Shown piece by piece: positions 28,576 to 39,179 of a DNA stretch of 64,000 bases (positions are counted from its first letter, which is position 1; each line of letters opens with the position of its first letter). Where the stretch lies: the NCBI GenBank assembly GCA_027493875.1, contig JAOSJX010000001.1, positions 372,001 to 436,000 of the forward strand, in the 5' to 3' direction. Both the position numbers and the translations under genes were made by a program. The notes under the pieces were generated by a model that was not told the origin of the DNA, did not search any database, and saw only the letters and a program-made list of their open reading frames with translations. Source of the stretch: Deltaproteobacteria bacterium (lineage in GTDB: Bacteria > Lernaellota > Lernaellaia > JACKCT01).

Positions 28576-29919
28576 CTAGGGATGTTCCCCGGCCGCGGCG
28601 AGGTAGGACGGCCAATCCCTGAGCACCGCGAGCGCCTTTTCGAGCTGCGTGTCGACGATCGGCTCCTCCGGCTCCTCGATCTCCACGCCGACGTCCGGCG
28701 GCGCGTCCGTCGAGGTTTCCTCACCGTCCGGTTCGGCGCCGTCGGCCTCGCTCTCGTTCTTCAAATGATTTTTCAGATCCTTTTCGAAAAACTTCAGCCG
28801 GGCCGGTTCCACCGTCGCCCGCGGATCCTCCGCCGCCACTTCCACGTCGGGAATGATGCCCTTGGCCTGAATGTCCCGGCCGCTCGGCGTGTAATATTTG
28901 GCCGTCGTCAGCTTGAGCGCCGCGCCGCCTTCCATCGGAAGAATCGTCTGGACCGATCCCTTGCCGAAGGTCGTCGTCCCGACGATCACGCACCGGTGAT
29001 GGTCCTGCAGCGCTCCGGCGACGATCTCGCTGGCGGACGCCGACCCATTGTTGACGAGCACAACCAGCGGGCCGCTCACGTCGATGCCGCCCGGCTCCGC
29101 GGAGACGCTCATGTTCTGCCCCGCGACGCGTCCTTTGATGGAGACGACGAGGCCCGCATCCAGAAACTCGTCGGACACCGCCACCGCCTGATCGAGCAGG
29201 CCCCCGGGATTGTTGCGCAGGTCGAGGACCAGCCCGAGCAGTCCGCCTTCCTGCCGGTCGAGTTCGCGGTAGGCCGCGACGACTTCGTTCGCCGCCTTGT
29301 TGTTGAACTGCGTCAGTTTGACGTACCCGTAGCCCGGCTCGAGCACCTTCGACTTGACCGTCGGCACCCTGATGATGTCGCGAACGACGGTGATCTCGAA
29401 AGGATCGGCGACGCCTTCCCGGACAATCGTCAGCACCACGCTCGTGCCCGGCCGCCCGCGCATCATCTTCACCGCTTCCACGAGCCCCAGGTCCTTGGTG
29501 ATTTCGCCGTCGATCTTGAAGATCACGTCGCCGGCCTTGATACCGGCCCGCGCCGCCGGCGTGTCGTCGATCGGGGTGATCACGCCGATGTAGCCGTCCT
29601 TAAGCGAAATCTCGATGCCGAGGCCGCCGAACTCGCCCGTCGTATCGATATTCAGTTCCTCGAAGTTTTCCGGCGTCAGAAACGCGGAATGCGGGTCCAG
29701 GCTGGCGAGCATGCCGTTGATGGCGCCGTAGACCAGATCCTTGACGTTGATTTCCTCAACGTACTTGGATTCCACGATCGCGAGGGCGCGCGTGAACATG
29801 CGCAGCGCGGTCTGCGCGTCGGAGGTCATCTCGTCCACGGCGCTGATCGCGGGCGATCCGATCACCGCCACGGCCAGCGCCGCGGCGAGAACAAGGCCGA
29901 TCATCGTACGGATACGCAT
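28576..29919 (-). CDS. S41-family carboxyl-terminal processing protease (CtpA-like)
   Basis: Intact, 447 aa. Signal peptide MRIRTMIGLVLAAALAVAVI. The PDZ domain (GIEISLKDGYIGVITPIDDT; AGIKAGDVIFKIDG) lies at about 85-175. The protease core has LDLRNNPGGLLDQAV, the catalytic Ser in NNGSASASEIVAGAL and the catalytic Lys in FGKGSVQT. The tail is acidic and Pro/Glu-rich. It sits between an EnvC-like gene and the deacetylase. In many proteobacteria a ctp gene follows envC, and Ctp proteases trim peptidoglycan hydrolases or lipoproteins at septation. Confidence 0.9.
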   Translation of the reverse strand: MRIRTMIGLVLAAALAVAVIGSPAISAVDEMTSDAQTALRMFTRALAIVESKYVEEINVKDLVYGAINGMLASLDPHSAFLTPENFEELNIDTTGEFGGLGIEISLKDGYIGVITPIDDTPAARAGIKAGDVIFKIDGEITKDLGLVEAVKMMRGRPGTSVVLTIVREGVADPFEITVVRDIIRVPTVKSKVLEPGYGYVKLTQFNNKAANEVVAAYRELDRQEGGLLGLVLDLRNNPGGLLDQAVAVSDEFLDAGLVVSIKGRVAGQNMSVSAEPGGIDVSGPLVVLVNNGSASASEIVAGALQDHHRCVIVGTTTFGKGSVQTILPMEGGAALKLTTAKYYTPSGRDIQAKGIIPDVEVAAEDPRATVEPARLKFFEKDLKNHLKNESEADGAEPDGEETSTDAPPDVGVEIEEPEEPIVDTQLEKALAVLRDWPSYLAAAGEHP

Positions 29920-29955
29920 TTTAGAGAACTCCCGGCGAAACGGCGTCGCGCGACG

Positions 29956-31106
29956 TCATTCCGTTTCGCGTGCTAACCAGGGCACGGGATCGATCGCCGC
30001 GCCTTTGTGACGAATTCCGAAATGAAGGCGGGGGCCGGCGAGGGATCCGGTCGATCCCACCGTGCCGAGCACCTCGCCTTCACGCAATAGCCGGCCTACC
30101 CGGCACGAAACGACTTGCAGATGACCGTACAGGGTGTGGTATCTCCGGCCGTGATCCAGGATAACGGCCCGGCCGTAGCCCTGGATTTCGCCCGCAAAGC
30201 GAACCAGCCCTTGCGCCGCGGCGACGACCGGCGTCCCTTCGGAGGCGAGGATTTCAATCCCGCTGTTGCGGGTGACGGTTCCCAAACGCTCGTTACGGAC
30301 GAGCCCGAAAAAGCTCACAATCGGCCCGTTCACAGGCGGTTTTAGGTATCCCTTTCTCGCCCCGAAGTCAAGATCGGGAGGCTCCAAACGCGCGAAATCC
30401 GGTGGTTCTTCGGTTGTCAGCCCCCCGATGGTCCCCTCCGCTCCCTCGCGGTCCGAAAGCAGTTCGCGGCTGGTTCGTTCGATCAACCCGCGGTCGGCCT
30501 TGATCCGGTCCAAAAGCACCAGCCGCTTTTCGCGTTCGAGGCGGTAAGCCTGCGCCTCCGCCTGCCGTTCGGCGAGCAGCGGCGCGATGCGGCGTTCCGC
30601 TTCGGCCAGACGTTCCCGCGTGTCGGCGATGCGCAACGTCCGCGCGCGGTAGGTCAGCAGCTTGCGCCGGTCTTCGTTCGCCGTGCGTTTAGCGGCCCGC
30701 CAAACGCGCAAAAAGGACTCCATCGACCGGCTCCGCAAAAGAGCCCTCACCAGGTTGCCCCGGTGAAAACTCTTATAAATGTATCTTAGCGAGCGCCCGA
30801 GCCGGTCTTCGAGGCGCTGAATCTCGTCGGCAAGCGTGATGACCTCCTCGGCAAGCTCCTCGCGCTCGCGCCGGACGGCCTGCAGCCGGGATTCCAGGCT
30901 CTGCAACTTACGCATCGCGTCGTATTCCGACGACTCCACCCGGTAGATTTCGCGCAGGACCGACGTTTCCGCCTTCACCGCCGCGTTGACGCGCGCCTTC
31001 CAGGCCTCCAGCGCCTCCCCGGCGGGATCGGCGTCGGCGCCTCCTGCGCCGGCGCGCTTGCCCCGGCAAGGAGAATCGCGGCAACGACGATCGCCCGCAA
31101 CCCCAT
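29956..31106 (-). CDS. EnvC-like murein hydrolase activator (coiled coil + M23 LytM domain)
   Basis: About 383 aa. The start at MGLRAIVVAAILLAGASAPAQ gives a proper signal peptide with AAGGA upstream. One indel near 31035 separates it from the body. Long coiled coil follows (LESRLQAVRREREELAEEVI; DTRERLAEAERRIAPLLAE), then a C-terminal LytM/M23 domain: NSGIEILASEGTPVVAAAQG, GYGRAVILDHGRRYHTLYGH and RLHFGIRHKG. The first metal ligand of active M23 enzymes (His of HxGxD) is replaced by NSGIE, so the domain is probably catalytically dead, as in EnvC, which activates amidases under FtsEX control. The location directly after ftsEX supports this. Confidence 0.88.
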
Positions 31107-31128
31107 TTCATCCTTCATCCCTCATCCT

Positions 31129-32030
31129 TCATCCCTTCAAATACCGGCCGACCGACAACTGCGCGCCGATCCAGCCCACGAACGCACCGAGCCCGACGCC
31201 CCCGCGAGATCGCGCCACGGCAAGAAGACGGGTTCGAATCCGGTGAACACGGAAATCACCGGGGCGCTCACCGCCACCGGCACGAGAATGAACCGATAGA
31301 GCAGATAGAGCCCGCCCGCCGCCGCCAGCGCGCCCGTCGCGCCGACCAAGATGCCTTCGATGAGGAACGGCGCCTTCACAAACGCGTTCGTCGCCCCCAC
31401 GAGGCGCATGTTCTCGATCTCGCCGCGCCGCCGGATGATCGTCAGACGGATCGTGTTGGCGACAATAAAAACCGCGGAGACCATCAGAAACGCGCCGATG
31501 ACGACGCCGGCCACCCAGATGCCCGCCAGCACGCGCGTAAACGCGTCCATGAATTCGTCCCCGGCGTCCACCGCATCCACAATCGGCGCGTGCGCGTAAC
31601 GTTCGATGAGCCGCGCGATGTCGGGGCGCTCGCGGTACTCGGCCTTGAGCGTGACTTCCACCGACGCCGGCAGCGGGCTTTCCGTCAGCGCGTGGAGCAG
31701 GTCGGGCGCGTGCGTCAGATCGCGGCGCAGGCGGTCCAGCGCGTCCGCGGGACTGACGTAACGCGCCTCGGCGACCTGAGGCTCCGCCCGCAGCTTCGAG
31801 GCCAAGGCTTCGCCGGCGAGCGCGTCGGCGTCACGCCGCAGATCGAAAACGATCTGCACGCGGCCCGCGAAGTCGGACATGAAGTGCGCGGCGTTTTGCG
31901 CGATCGTGACGTAGACGCCGAAGATGAGAAAACTGATCGTCACGACCGAGAGCGTCAGGCCGGTGGCCGTGCGCTCGCCGGCGATGTTCGCCAGCGCCCG
32001 CCGGAAGAAATAGAGCGGCGCGCCGGTCAC
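31129..32030 (-). CDS. ftsX: cell-division ABC transporter-like permease FtsX
   Basis: About 300 aa. The GTG start overlaps the ftsE stop (GTGA). TM1 is GLTLSVVTISFLIFGVYVTI near residue 25. A periplasmic loop of about 120 residues (VQIVFDLRRDADALAG; PASVEVTLKAEYRERPDI) is the EnvC-contact region in the family. TM2-TM4 lie in the C-terminal half (WVAGVVIGAFLMVSAVFIVANT; RGEIENMRLVGATN; LIEGILVGATGALAAAGGLYLL). One indel near 31200 shifts the last 25 residues; the other frame gives AFVGWIGAQLSVGRYLKG as a proper end. It works with FtsE to switch septal peptidoglycan hydrolysis. Confidence 0.88.
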
Positions 32031-32704
32031 GCGGCTTTTCCTCCGCTGTCCGCGACGATGCGGCCGCGGTTCAGTTCGATGACGCGGCGCGGGTGGGAGG
32101 CCACGAGGCGCGGATCGTGCGTCGCGACCACCACGGTCGCGCCGCGTAGATTCACGCGGCGGATCAGTTCGAGGATCTCGCCGCTCATGCTCGGGTCGAG
32201 GTTGCCCGTCGGCTCGTCGGCCAACAACACCGTGGGATCGCCGACCAGCGCCCGCGCGATCGCCACCCGCTGCTGTTCGCCGCCGGACAGCTCCACCGGA
32301 TGCGCGCTCGCTTTCGCGTGCATGCCCACTTCGCCCAGCGCGTCGTGCACGCGGCGCGTAATCTCTTTGCGCGATTTGCCGAGCACCTCGAGCGTCAAGG
32401 CGACGTTGTCGAAAACCGTTCGGCCGGCCAGAAGTTTGAAATCCTGAAAAACGACGCCGATATTGCGCCGCAGGTAGGGAATCGACGACTCGCGCAGCTT
32501 GGCGACGTTGCGCCCCGCCACGAGCACCTGGCCGGACGAAGGAAAGTCCGCCGCGTAGATCAAACGCAGAAACGTCGTCTTACCCGCGCCCGACGGTCCC
32601 ATCAGGTACACCATCTCGCCCTTGCGGATATGGCAGGTCAGATCGTTCAGCGCCGGCGGCCCGGGCGGGCCGTAGCTCTTCACGACGTGGAACATGCGGA
32701 TCAT
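32027..32704 (-). CDS. ftsE: cell-division ATP-binding protein FtsE
   Basis: Intact, 225 aa. ATG (MIRMFHVVKSYGP) chosen for its GAGG six bases upstream and family fit. Walker A GPSGAGKTT, Q-loop VVFQDFKLL (FtsE-typical), signature LSGGEQQRVAIARAL, Walker B VLLADEPTGNLD and H-loop VATHD are all present. It is the first gene of a packed operon: ftsX overlaps it, then EnvC-like, CtpA-like, deacetylase, namZ and the FHA protein. Confidence 0.92.
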   Translation of the reverse strand: MIRMFHVVKSYGPPGPPALNDLTCHIRKGEMVYLMGPSGAGKTTFLRLIYAADFPSSGQVLVAGRNVAKLRESSIPYLRRNIGVVFQDFKLLAGRTVFDNVALTLEVLGKSRKEITRRVHDALGEVGMHAKASAHPVELSGGEQQRVAIARALVGDPTVLLADEPTGNLDPSMSGEILELIRRVNLRGATVVVATHDPRLVASHPRRVIELNRGRIVADSGGKAA

Positions 32705-32779
32705 CGCGGTCCTCGCGCCCCCTGTCGGCGTTTTTTCGTCGTTCTTACTAAGCGGGCCCACCGCTCAAAGTCAATCCGC

Positions 32780-32808
32780 TTTACTTTCGGATAACTCTGC
32801 GATATGAG
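32780..32808 (+). promoter_or_regulatory. candidate promoter of the REC-PATAN gene
   Basis: TTTACT, 17-bp spacer, TATGAG in the AT-rich divergent gap upstream of the gene at 32863. Four of six matches in each box. Confidence 0.35.
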
Positions 32809-32862
32809 AAATAGTCATTACATGCAATAACACTCAAATCCCTTGGATCGTACAAAAGAGAC

Positions 32863-34518
32863 ATGGCTCGCAAAAAAGTAGCTCTCATCGAAAACGCCCC
32901 CGACGTCAGCGAGAAAATGGTCTCCTTTCTCGCCGAAATGGGCTATATCGTAAAAGTCTGCGACGACCCGAAACAGGCGATTCCGTTTACCGTCAACATG
33001 GATCGGACCTGATCATCGCGGGCGCCGCGCTGCCGGTGGTGAGCGGAAGCGAACTGGCGCGCCTTTTCAAATCGCAGGAAAAACTGCGCCGCATTCCGTT
33101 CCTCCTGCTGACGGGCCGCGCGCCCACGGACGAACCCGGCCGGGGCCTCGCGCAGCGCGTCGCGGCCGACGATTTCATCACCCTGCCCGTCGATCCCACG
33201 AAGCTCTACGCCGCGGTCACCAAGTGGCTCGAGGGCGACGAGCGGCCCTCCACGGTGTTCGAGGAGGCGGCCGGTCCGCTCCAGGACGACGATGACGACG
33301 ACCCGACCTCGTCGGTCACCGGCATCGGCGGCGCGCCGACCCGCGGGAACGTCACGCCGGTCAATTTGACGAAGGTGTTTTTGCGGACGATTTCGTCGCC
33401 GGTCACGGGCAACCTGCGCGTCAAATCCGACCGCCGCAAAATGAAGCTCGGCATTCGGCGCGGGCATATCGTCAGCCTTTACAGCAACTACGTGCGCACC
33501 GAATCCCTCGGACGTTTTCTCGTGGACGCGGGGCTGATCTCCGAGGAGCAGAACGCCGAGAGCATCGACCTGACGCGCAAAACGAAAAAAAGGCAGGGCG
33601 AGGTTCTTCTTCAAAAAGATGGGTGACGAAGACCGAGCTCCAAAAAGCCATCGACCGTCAGCGCGAACAAAAAATCGCCGCCCTTTTCGGCGACGGATGG
33701 CACGGCGGGCACTTCGAATTTCGCGTCGAACAGGTCGAGTTGGAGGAGGGAGACCTCGGTCTGTCCATCGACATCCCCGGCTTCCTGCGCCGGTCGGTCA
33801 CAACCGCGCTGGACGCGGACGGATTGCTCGATCTGTTCAAACGCAACAACAAGGCCGATCAACCGTTCTTCCGCGCCGCGACGTTCAATGACGCCGCCGA
33901 CGTGGTCGGCCTGTCCGCCAAACAACGGTTCGTGCTCGACGAGTTGGAAGGCAAAAGCCTCGAGTACATCAAGAAGAGCAACGACGATTTGTTCGCCAAA
34001 GCGGCGGGGCTCATTTTTCTCATGGCCGTCGCCAAGGGGCTCGAATTCGGCGAACCGCCGAAAACGGAACGTAAGAAACCCGCCGCGCCTCCGACCCGGG
34101 AGGACAAGGCCGGCACGGAATTCAGCCGCCTGCTCGACGCCGCCCAGAGCTGTTTCAACGCCGGCGACTACAAGGCTGCGTTGCCGCTCGCCGATAAAGC
34201 GGCCAAGGCCAACGGCCAATCCTCCGAGGCGCTGACGATGCTTGGGTGGATTCAATATTCGATGGCGCGGCCTTCCGATCTGCAGGCCTCGATCGCCGCG
34301 AAGGAAACACTCAAGCGCGCGCTGTCGCTCGACGACCGCAACGACGCGGCGCATCTCTATCTCGGCAAGGTACTCAAGGCCGAGAACAAGACGTCGCTGG
34401 CCGCCACGCATTTCCGCTCGGCCCTCGCGCTCAACCCGATGAACGAGGAGGCCCGGCGCGAGGTGAAGCTTTTGGAGATCCGGATGCGCAGCCAGCGGGA
34501 AAAGGATTCCGCCGTTAG
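32863..34518 (+). CDS. receiver-like/PATAN (DUF4388)/TPR signalling protein
   Basis: About 550 aa in four readable pieces. The N-terminus is a receiver-like domain (KKVALIENAPDVSEKMVSFL; phosphorylation-site region IIAGAALPVVSGSEL lacks a clear Asp, so it may be a pseudo-receiver; FLLLTGR; FITLPVDPTKL). Next a PATAN/DUF4388 domain (NLTKVFLRTISSPVTGNLRV; KLGIRRGHIVSLYSN; LGRFLVDAGLI). The end has TPR repeats (QSCFNAGDYKAALPLADKAA; AAHLYLGKVLKAENKT; FRSALALNPMN). Indels near 32999, in a G-run at 33617 and probably near 34503, after which the frame ends at 34518; uncorrected it runs to 34564, over the next start. PATAN proteins mediate protein interactions in motility and gene control. Confidence 0.7.
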
Positions 34519-34542
34519 GCGGCGGAGGACAAGGAGGTCGGC

Positions 34543-34926
34543 ATGGCGCCCCTATCCGTCCTGATCATCGACGACAACGAGGTCGACGCCGAACTGCTCC
34601 ACCAGATCGTCGAGCGGCATGCGCCGGGCGCCCAGGTCACCTGGGTGTGGGACGGTCTCGAGGCGCTGGTGCGCGTCGGGCTGGAAAAGCCGCATCTCGT
34701 GTTCCTCGATTACATGATGCCCAAAACGGACGGCATGGACTTCCTGCGCAGCATCCGGACACTCGACGCCCTCAAAGGAACGCGGATCTGCGTCGTCAGC
34801 GCCTTCGTCGAACCGGGCAACCGTCAACAATTCCTCGACCTCGGCGCCAACCACGTCCTGTCCAAACCCGTCCAGATGCAGGACGTCGTCGACGTCATCA
34901 ACGAGGCCGCCAAACGCCGCTCGTAA
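34543..34926 (+). CDS. stand-alone response-regulator receiver (CheY-like)
   Basis: Intact, 127 aa; a single REC domain. Acidic pair LIIDDNEVD, phospho-acceptor Asp in VFLDYMMPKTDG, the Ser switch position in ICVVSAF and the conserved Lys in LSKPVQ. ATG with AAGGAGG upstream. No output domain, so it acts by protein contact, perhaps with the upstream REC-PATAN-TPR protein encoded in the same transcript. No cognate kinase is adjacent. Confidence 0.88.
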   Translation: MAPLSVLIIDDNEVDAELLHQIVERHAPGAQVTWVWDGLEALVRVGLEKPHLVFLDYMMPKTDGMDFLRSIRTLDALKGTRICVVSAFVEPGNRQQFLDLGANHVLSKPVQMQDVVDVINEAAKRRS

Positions 34927-34951
34927 GGACGGCTCCGCCGCTCCCCCAACC

Positions 34952-35124
34952 CTACCCGGCGATCGTCCGCCACACGCCCGTCACGAAACAACCGGCCGAC
35001 ACCGCGACGCCGAAAAATAACACCCGCCGCCGATCGCTCCGCTTGTCCAGCCTTCCCAGAAGAAAAGAAACAAAAAAGCCGCCAGCGGAATCAGCAAAAA
35101 CGCCCTAAGCCGGAACGGAATCAT
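34952..35124 (-). CDS. small two-helix membrane protein, frameshifted
   Basis: About 57 aa. The ATG sits directly after GGAGGGAGG. Helix 1 is AFLLIPLAAFLFLF. After one base is removed in the A/T-rich run near 35055 the frame continues LGRLDKRSDRRRVLFF, then helix 2 GVAVSAGCFVTGVW and stop TAG at 34952. A basic loop between helices implies a cytoplasmic hairpin. It converges on the receiver gene. No family recognised; uncorrected, only the first helix is encoded. Confidence 0.5.
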
Positions 35125-35349
35125 CCTCCCTCCATTTCAGCCGGGATCGTACCCAAACCTCGATCGCTCATGGAAACGTGTCCGCGATAAAACGATACGC
35201 GATCCACGTATCCATGAATCCATGTTGACAAATACCGCGTCGCGTAGAAAAATGGAAATGTAGGTATGCGCGGGGAAAATCTCAGGTCGTCCGACAAGGG
35301 CGGCAGCCCCAATGGGGTGGGATCCTGAGACCCGGGGCCTGCATATTTT

Positions 35350-36145
35350 TTAGTATCCCGCCAGCCATTCGAATCGGTTGTCTATTGATGCGTTAAAGTC
35401 GCGCGGCCAGAATTTTAGTCCGTATCCGACGGCCTGACCTTTATGCCGATAAACGGTCGGCCTCAAAATACGTGCGTATCGGTCTTCGGTAAAACCAAAG
35501 TGGGAGCGTTCAGCCGCCTTGAAAAATCCCGAGGCGACAGCGTCGGCGATCTGCAAACCCATCCGCTTGCCCATGGAATAAGCGGAGATTCGGTCGGCAC
35601 GAATCACCGTCCAATCGATGCGAACGTCGAGAACATTCGTTCGCTGCCGGAGCGTTTCCAGATAAACTCCCAATTCTTGGTACGACATTCCCGAACGGTT
35701 TGAAAAAATGATTTCGACGCCGCCGTCACCCTCGTCGTCTTTCCGATGTTCGCGGCAAAACCACGAAAGGCGTTCGAAGAGAAATCGGACGGCGTAGAAA
35801 TACAAGCGATACCGTTCCCGGAACGTTTCGGGCTCTTTGATGGACGGTTTGTGAACGAGAACGCTGATGGCCCTAACGCGCGCTTTGGCGATTCGGTCGG
35901 CGAACACAACTTTCTGTTCGTGTTTGAGATCCCGGAAATGGAGCGGCTTTTTCTCCGGTTTCTTGAGAAGCCTCCGGACCTCGTCGACGAGCTTCACCGT
36001 GTCCAGGTCATTGATCTTGCGCGTCACCGCGGCGGGAGAGAATAAACCACTCGGAACTCCCGCCGGAAAAATTGAATCCCTCGTCGCCCGACTCGTCGAT
36101 ATACGCGACGAACGACGCGGAACGTCCCGGTGCCGCTTGATTCAT
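35350..36145 (-). CDS. DUF3800 family protein, frameshifted
   Basis: About 265 aa. The N-terminal AYIDESGDEGFNFSGG is the DUF3800 hallmark (DESG acidic motif of an RNase H-like fold). It lies in a different frame from the rest because of one indel near 36030, after which VTRKINDLDTVKLVDEV continues. The middle holds VRAISVLVHKP and YFYAVRFLFERLSWF; the C-terminal part holds VLDVRIDWTVIRADRI and GLQIADAVASGFFKAAE, the family's second acidic patch. DUF3800 proteins are common in defence islands. Here it starts 30 bases after an MmeI-type restriction-methylation gene on the same strand. Confidence 0.8.
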
Positions 36146-36175
36146 GAAAAGCCCGCGTTCCTGGCCTTGTCGTTT

Positions 36176-39099
36176 TCACTCATCGTTTTTCGTGCCACTC
36201 TTGTTTTCCTCCGCCGCTCTCTTCAGATTCAACGCCAACAGCTTCTCCAAAATCTCCTCGTCGCGCAGATCCGCCGGCCAGCCGTACGCCGCCGCCACCG
36301 CCGCGTCGAGTTTTTCGTGCGCGAGCGCGAGCCACGTCGGTCGTTCGTTGTAGAGGTTCGTGAGGGTCCGCGCCTTGAGTTTTTTCGCGGCCTCCTCGTC
36401 CTTCGGAACGATACGCGGATAACGCACCGTCCCCACGCCGCGCGCGTCCGGCGCATGAACGTACCGCGCCCACGGCCCGTCCGCCGAGCCGGGAAATTCC
36501 AGCACTTCCTCTTTCGTCCATTCCGGCGGATTGAGCCACCGCTCGCGCATCTCGTTCAGTTCCCGCGCCGCCGCCCCGATCGCCTCTTCTTGCTCCTGCG
36601 TCGGCCGCGGCAACGGAAACGTCTCGAAGCACGTCGTCGGCGTGTAGCGCGGCCTCGTCTCAAGCCGGGTCCCAAGCTTCAACGCCCACACCTCGTGAAA
36701 CCGCGAATGCAGCACCCCGAAAAAATAATCATCGTCGCGAGCGAACACGATCAACTGGTGGTCCGGCAATTGCGGATGGTGCATCCAAGCAAACAGGCGG
36801 TGCTTTGACGTGGTCGTTGTGACAAGAAACCGGCTCATCGGTGCAACCGATCTCCTCATTTCAGGGCGCGCTCGCTGCGGCCTCCACCAATTTTCCCTTA
36901 GCCATTTATCACGATTTTTGTCCCGCCGAGGTTTTACGCGCGCTACAATAAAGTGGTGCGGCTGATCATATCCCGCAGCTTTTTCAAGCGTCAAATCAGA
37001 CGTGTCAATAATCCAACGCCTATTTCTTGTTTTGACCAGATCGTCGCTGTTGAAGACGGGTCGGATGACATCGCTATTAGGACGCAAGTTCGGATTTCCG
37101 CCGTTATTCAACAAGGCCATCGCTTCTTCTTCTGAAATGTCGAACGGTCCTCCCTTACAACTACCCAGAAACGAGCGGTGACGGTTTTCAGCGAGCACGT
37201 TAGTGGACGATATATCCCCATGACTCGTTAGATTTGGATTGATCGTTTTCACCGGTTGTCGATCCAATATTTTCACGTTTTCCAATCCGGAATCAAATCC
37301 AACCATGCTTACGTGAACATTTGCTCCATCAAGGACCCATGGTCTGTCGCTCTCCGCGAAGAATATCTCGCCGGTCTCTTTAATCCGTTTTAGAACTTCG
37401 CGGTTCGCGCCGCCGCGGATTCCTTGCGTGGCAAGAAGACCGACCCTTACTTGCGGATGTTTCTCGATTTCTGATTTTCCTTTTTCAAACCAGTAACAAC
37501 ACAGGTCGGCGCCTCCAGGAACGCGTCCGTCGTAAAAGGCGCGAAGCTTTTCAACATAGTCGTCGCCAAGTTCGCCGCGCATCAATTTGTCGCCCAGAAA
37601 CGGCGGATTACCGATGATGAAATCGGCGCGCGGCCATTCGGGTTCTTTGGGGTTTTGCGGATCAGACAGATCCAGGATCGCGTCCTTGCACGTGAAGTTC
37701 GTCATGGGCCGGAGCAGCGGGCTGTCCACCAGCGGAAAGCCGTTCGCGCGCGTCCACTGGAGATAGCCGATCCAGACCGTCATCTGCGCCAGTTCGAACG
37801 CATAGGGATTGATCTCCAGGCCGTACAACTGCCACGGCCCCACGCCCAGCGAAAACTCCAGGTAGCCGAGTTGGGCGAAATAATTGATCGCCTCCTTCTC
37901 CAGGTCCTTCAGCTTCTGGAGCGCCACGTACAGGAAATTGCCGCTGCCGCACGCGGGGTCCAGAATCCGTACCTGGGCCAGTTGGCGCAGCCAGCCTTGG
38001 AGCAGCACGAGCGCCTCGCGCCGCTTCTTCTCCCACGCCTTGCGTCCGAGGGGCGTGTCCTTGAACGCCGGGTTCTTGCGGTGGTCGTCCAGCAGCGCGT
38101 CGAGCTTGTCCTTCACCGCGCCCCAGTCCCGGCGCAGCGGCGCCATCACCACCGGCTCCACGATGGTCTCGATGTCCTCGCGGCTCGTGTAGTGGGCGCC
38201 CAGTTGCGAGCGCTTGTCGGGGTCCATGCCGCGCTCGAACAGCGTGCCGAATACCGACGGGTCCACCGCGTCCCAATCGAGCTTGGCCGCGTTATAGAGT
38301 TCTTCGATTTCCTCCGCCGTCAGATCCAGAACCGCCGCGTCATGGAAAAGATTGCCGTTAAAATGCCGGATCTCGTCCATGCCGAAATCGCCGCCGTGCG
38401 CCATGACTTCGAAAAGCTGGCCGATCAGCTTCGAAAACCGCCGGGATCGCTCCGCGATTTTTTCGTCAGGCCCTCGATCAGCTTCGCCGGGAGCAGGCCC
38501 ACGTCCTCGGCGAACATGGCGAACACCATGCGGTCCAGGAACCGCGCCACCTCCGCCGGATCGAGGCCGCGTTCCCGCAGACGCACCGCCAACTCCCCGA
38601 TCCGCCGCGCCGCGTCCTCCGTGATGACCGTGCTCGGCGCGCCGGGACGCAGCTTGTCCGGGTCGAAAAAAAGATGGCGCAGAATTTCGAGGCTTCGCGG
38701 TTCGGTCAGATTGGACAACCTGACGTCGTATCGCGCCGATTTCGTGCCCGTGTAATTCGTACGGACGATGATCTCGTCCATGTCGGACACGACGAGGAGC
38801 GGAGGATTTTCCAGGTCGTTACGGTACCGCAGAAGCTGGTCGTACGCGGCGTCCAAATTCTTGTGCCGGCCCTTGTATTCCCAGCCGAAAAATCCCTTTT
38901 TCCAAACGTCCGCGAAGCCGTCGCCGCCGCCTTCCTTGGCCGCGCCGCGCTCAAAGCAGAAACGTTCGCCCTCGGGGTCGTCCTCCGCGGGCGTGGGATG
39001 GCCCATGAGGCGGCACAGGTCGATGAAATGCTCCTGCGATCCCTGCCGTTCGCGCAGTTCCGACCTGTTCCACTTCGATATGAATTCGGAAGCGTTCAA
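36176..39099 (-). CDS. MmeI-type (type IIL/IIG) restriction-methylation enzyme
   Basis: About 974 aa when the A/T-run indel near 38455 is corrected. N-terminal nuclease: ADVWKKGFFGWEYKG matches the D-x9-E-x-K PD-(D/E)XK active site of MmeI. A helical connector follows. The N6-adenine methyltransferase has motif I ILDPACGSGNFLY and motif IV IIGNPPFLGDKL. The C-terminal target-recognition region (LFAWMHHPQLPDHQLIVFA; YTPTTCFETFPLPRP) and a helical tail end the protein. One polypeptide should both cleave and methylate, so no separate methylase is needed. Start TTG is inferred from family alignment (FISKWNRSELRERQGSQEHF). Recognition sequence cannot be predicted by eye. Confidence 0.88.
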
Positions 39100-39179
39100 C
39101 GAAGGTCCGATCCGGACGAGTTATCGTTTGCGGCCCGGTTTCTTATCGCTTTGGCGGCGCGTCCGCGTCAAGCCGCATA

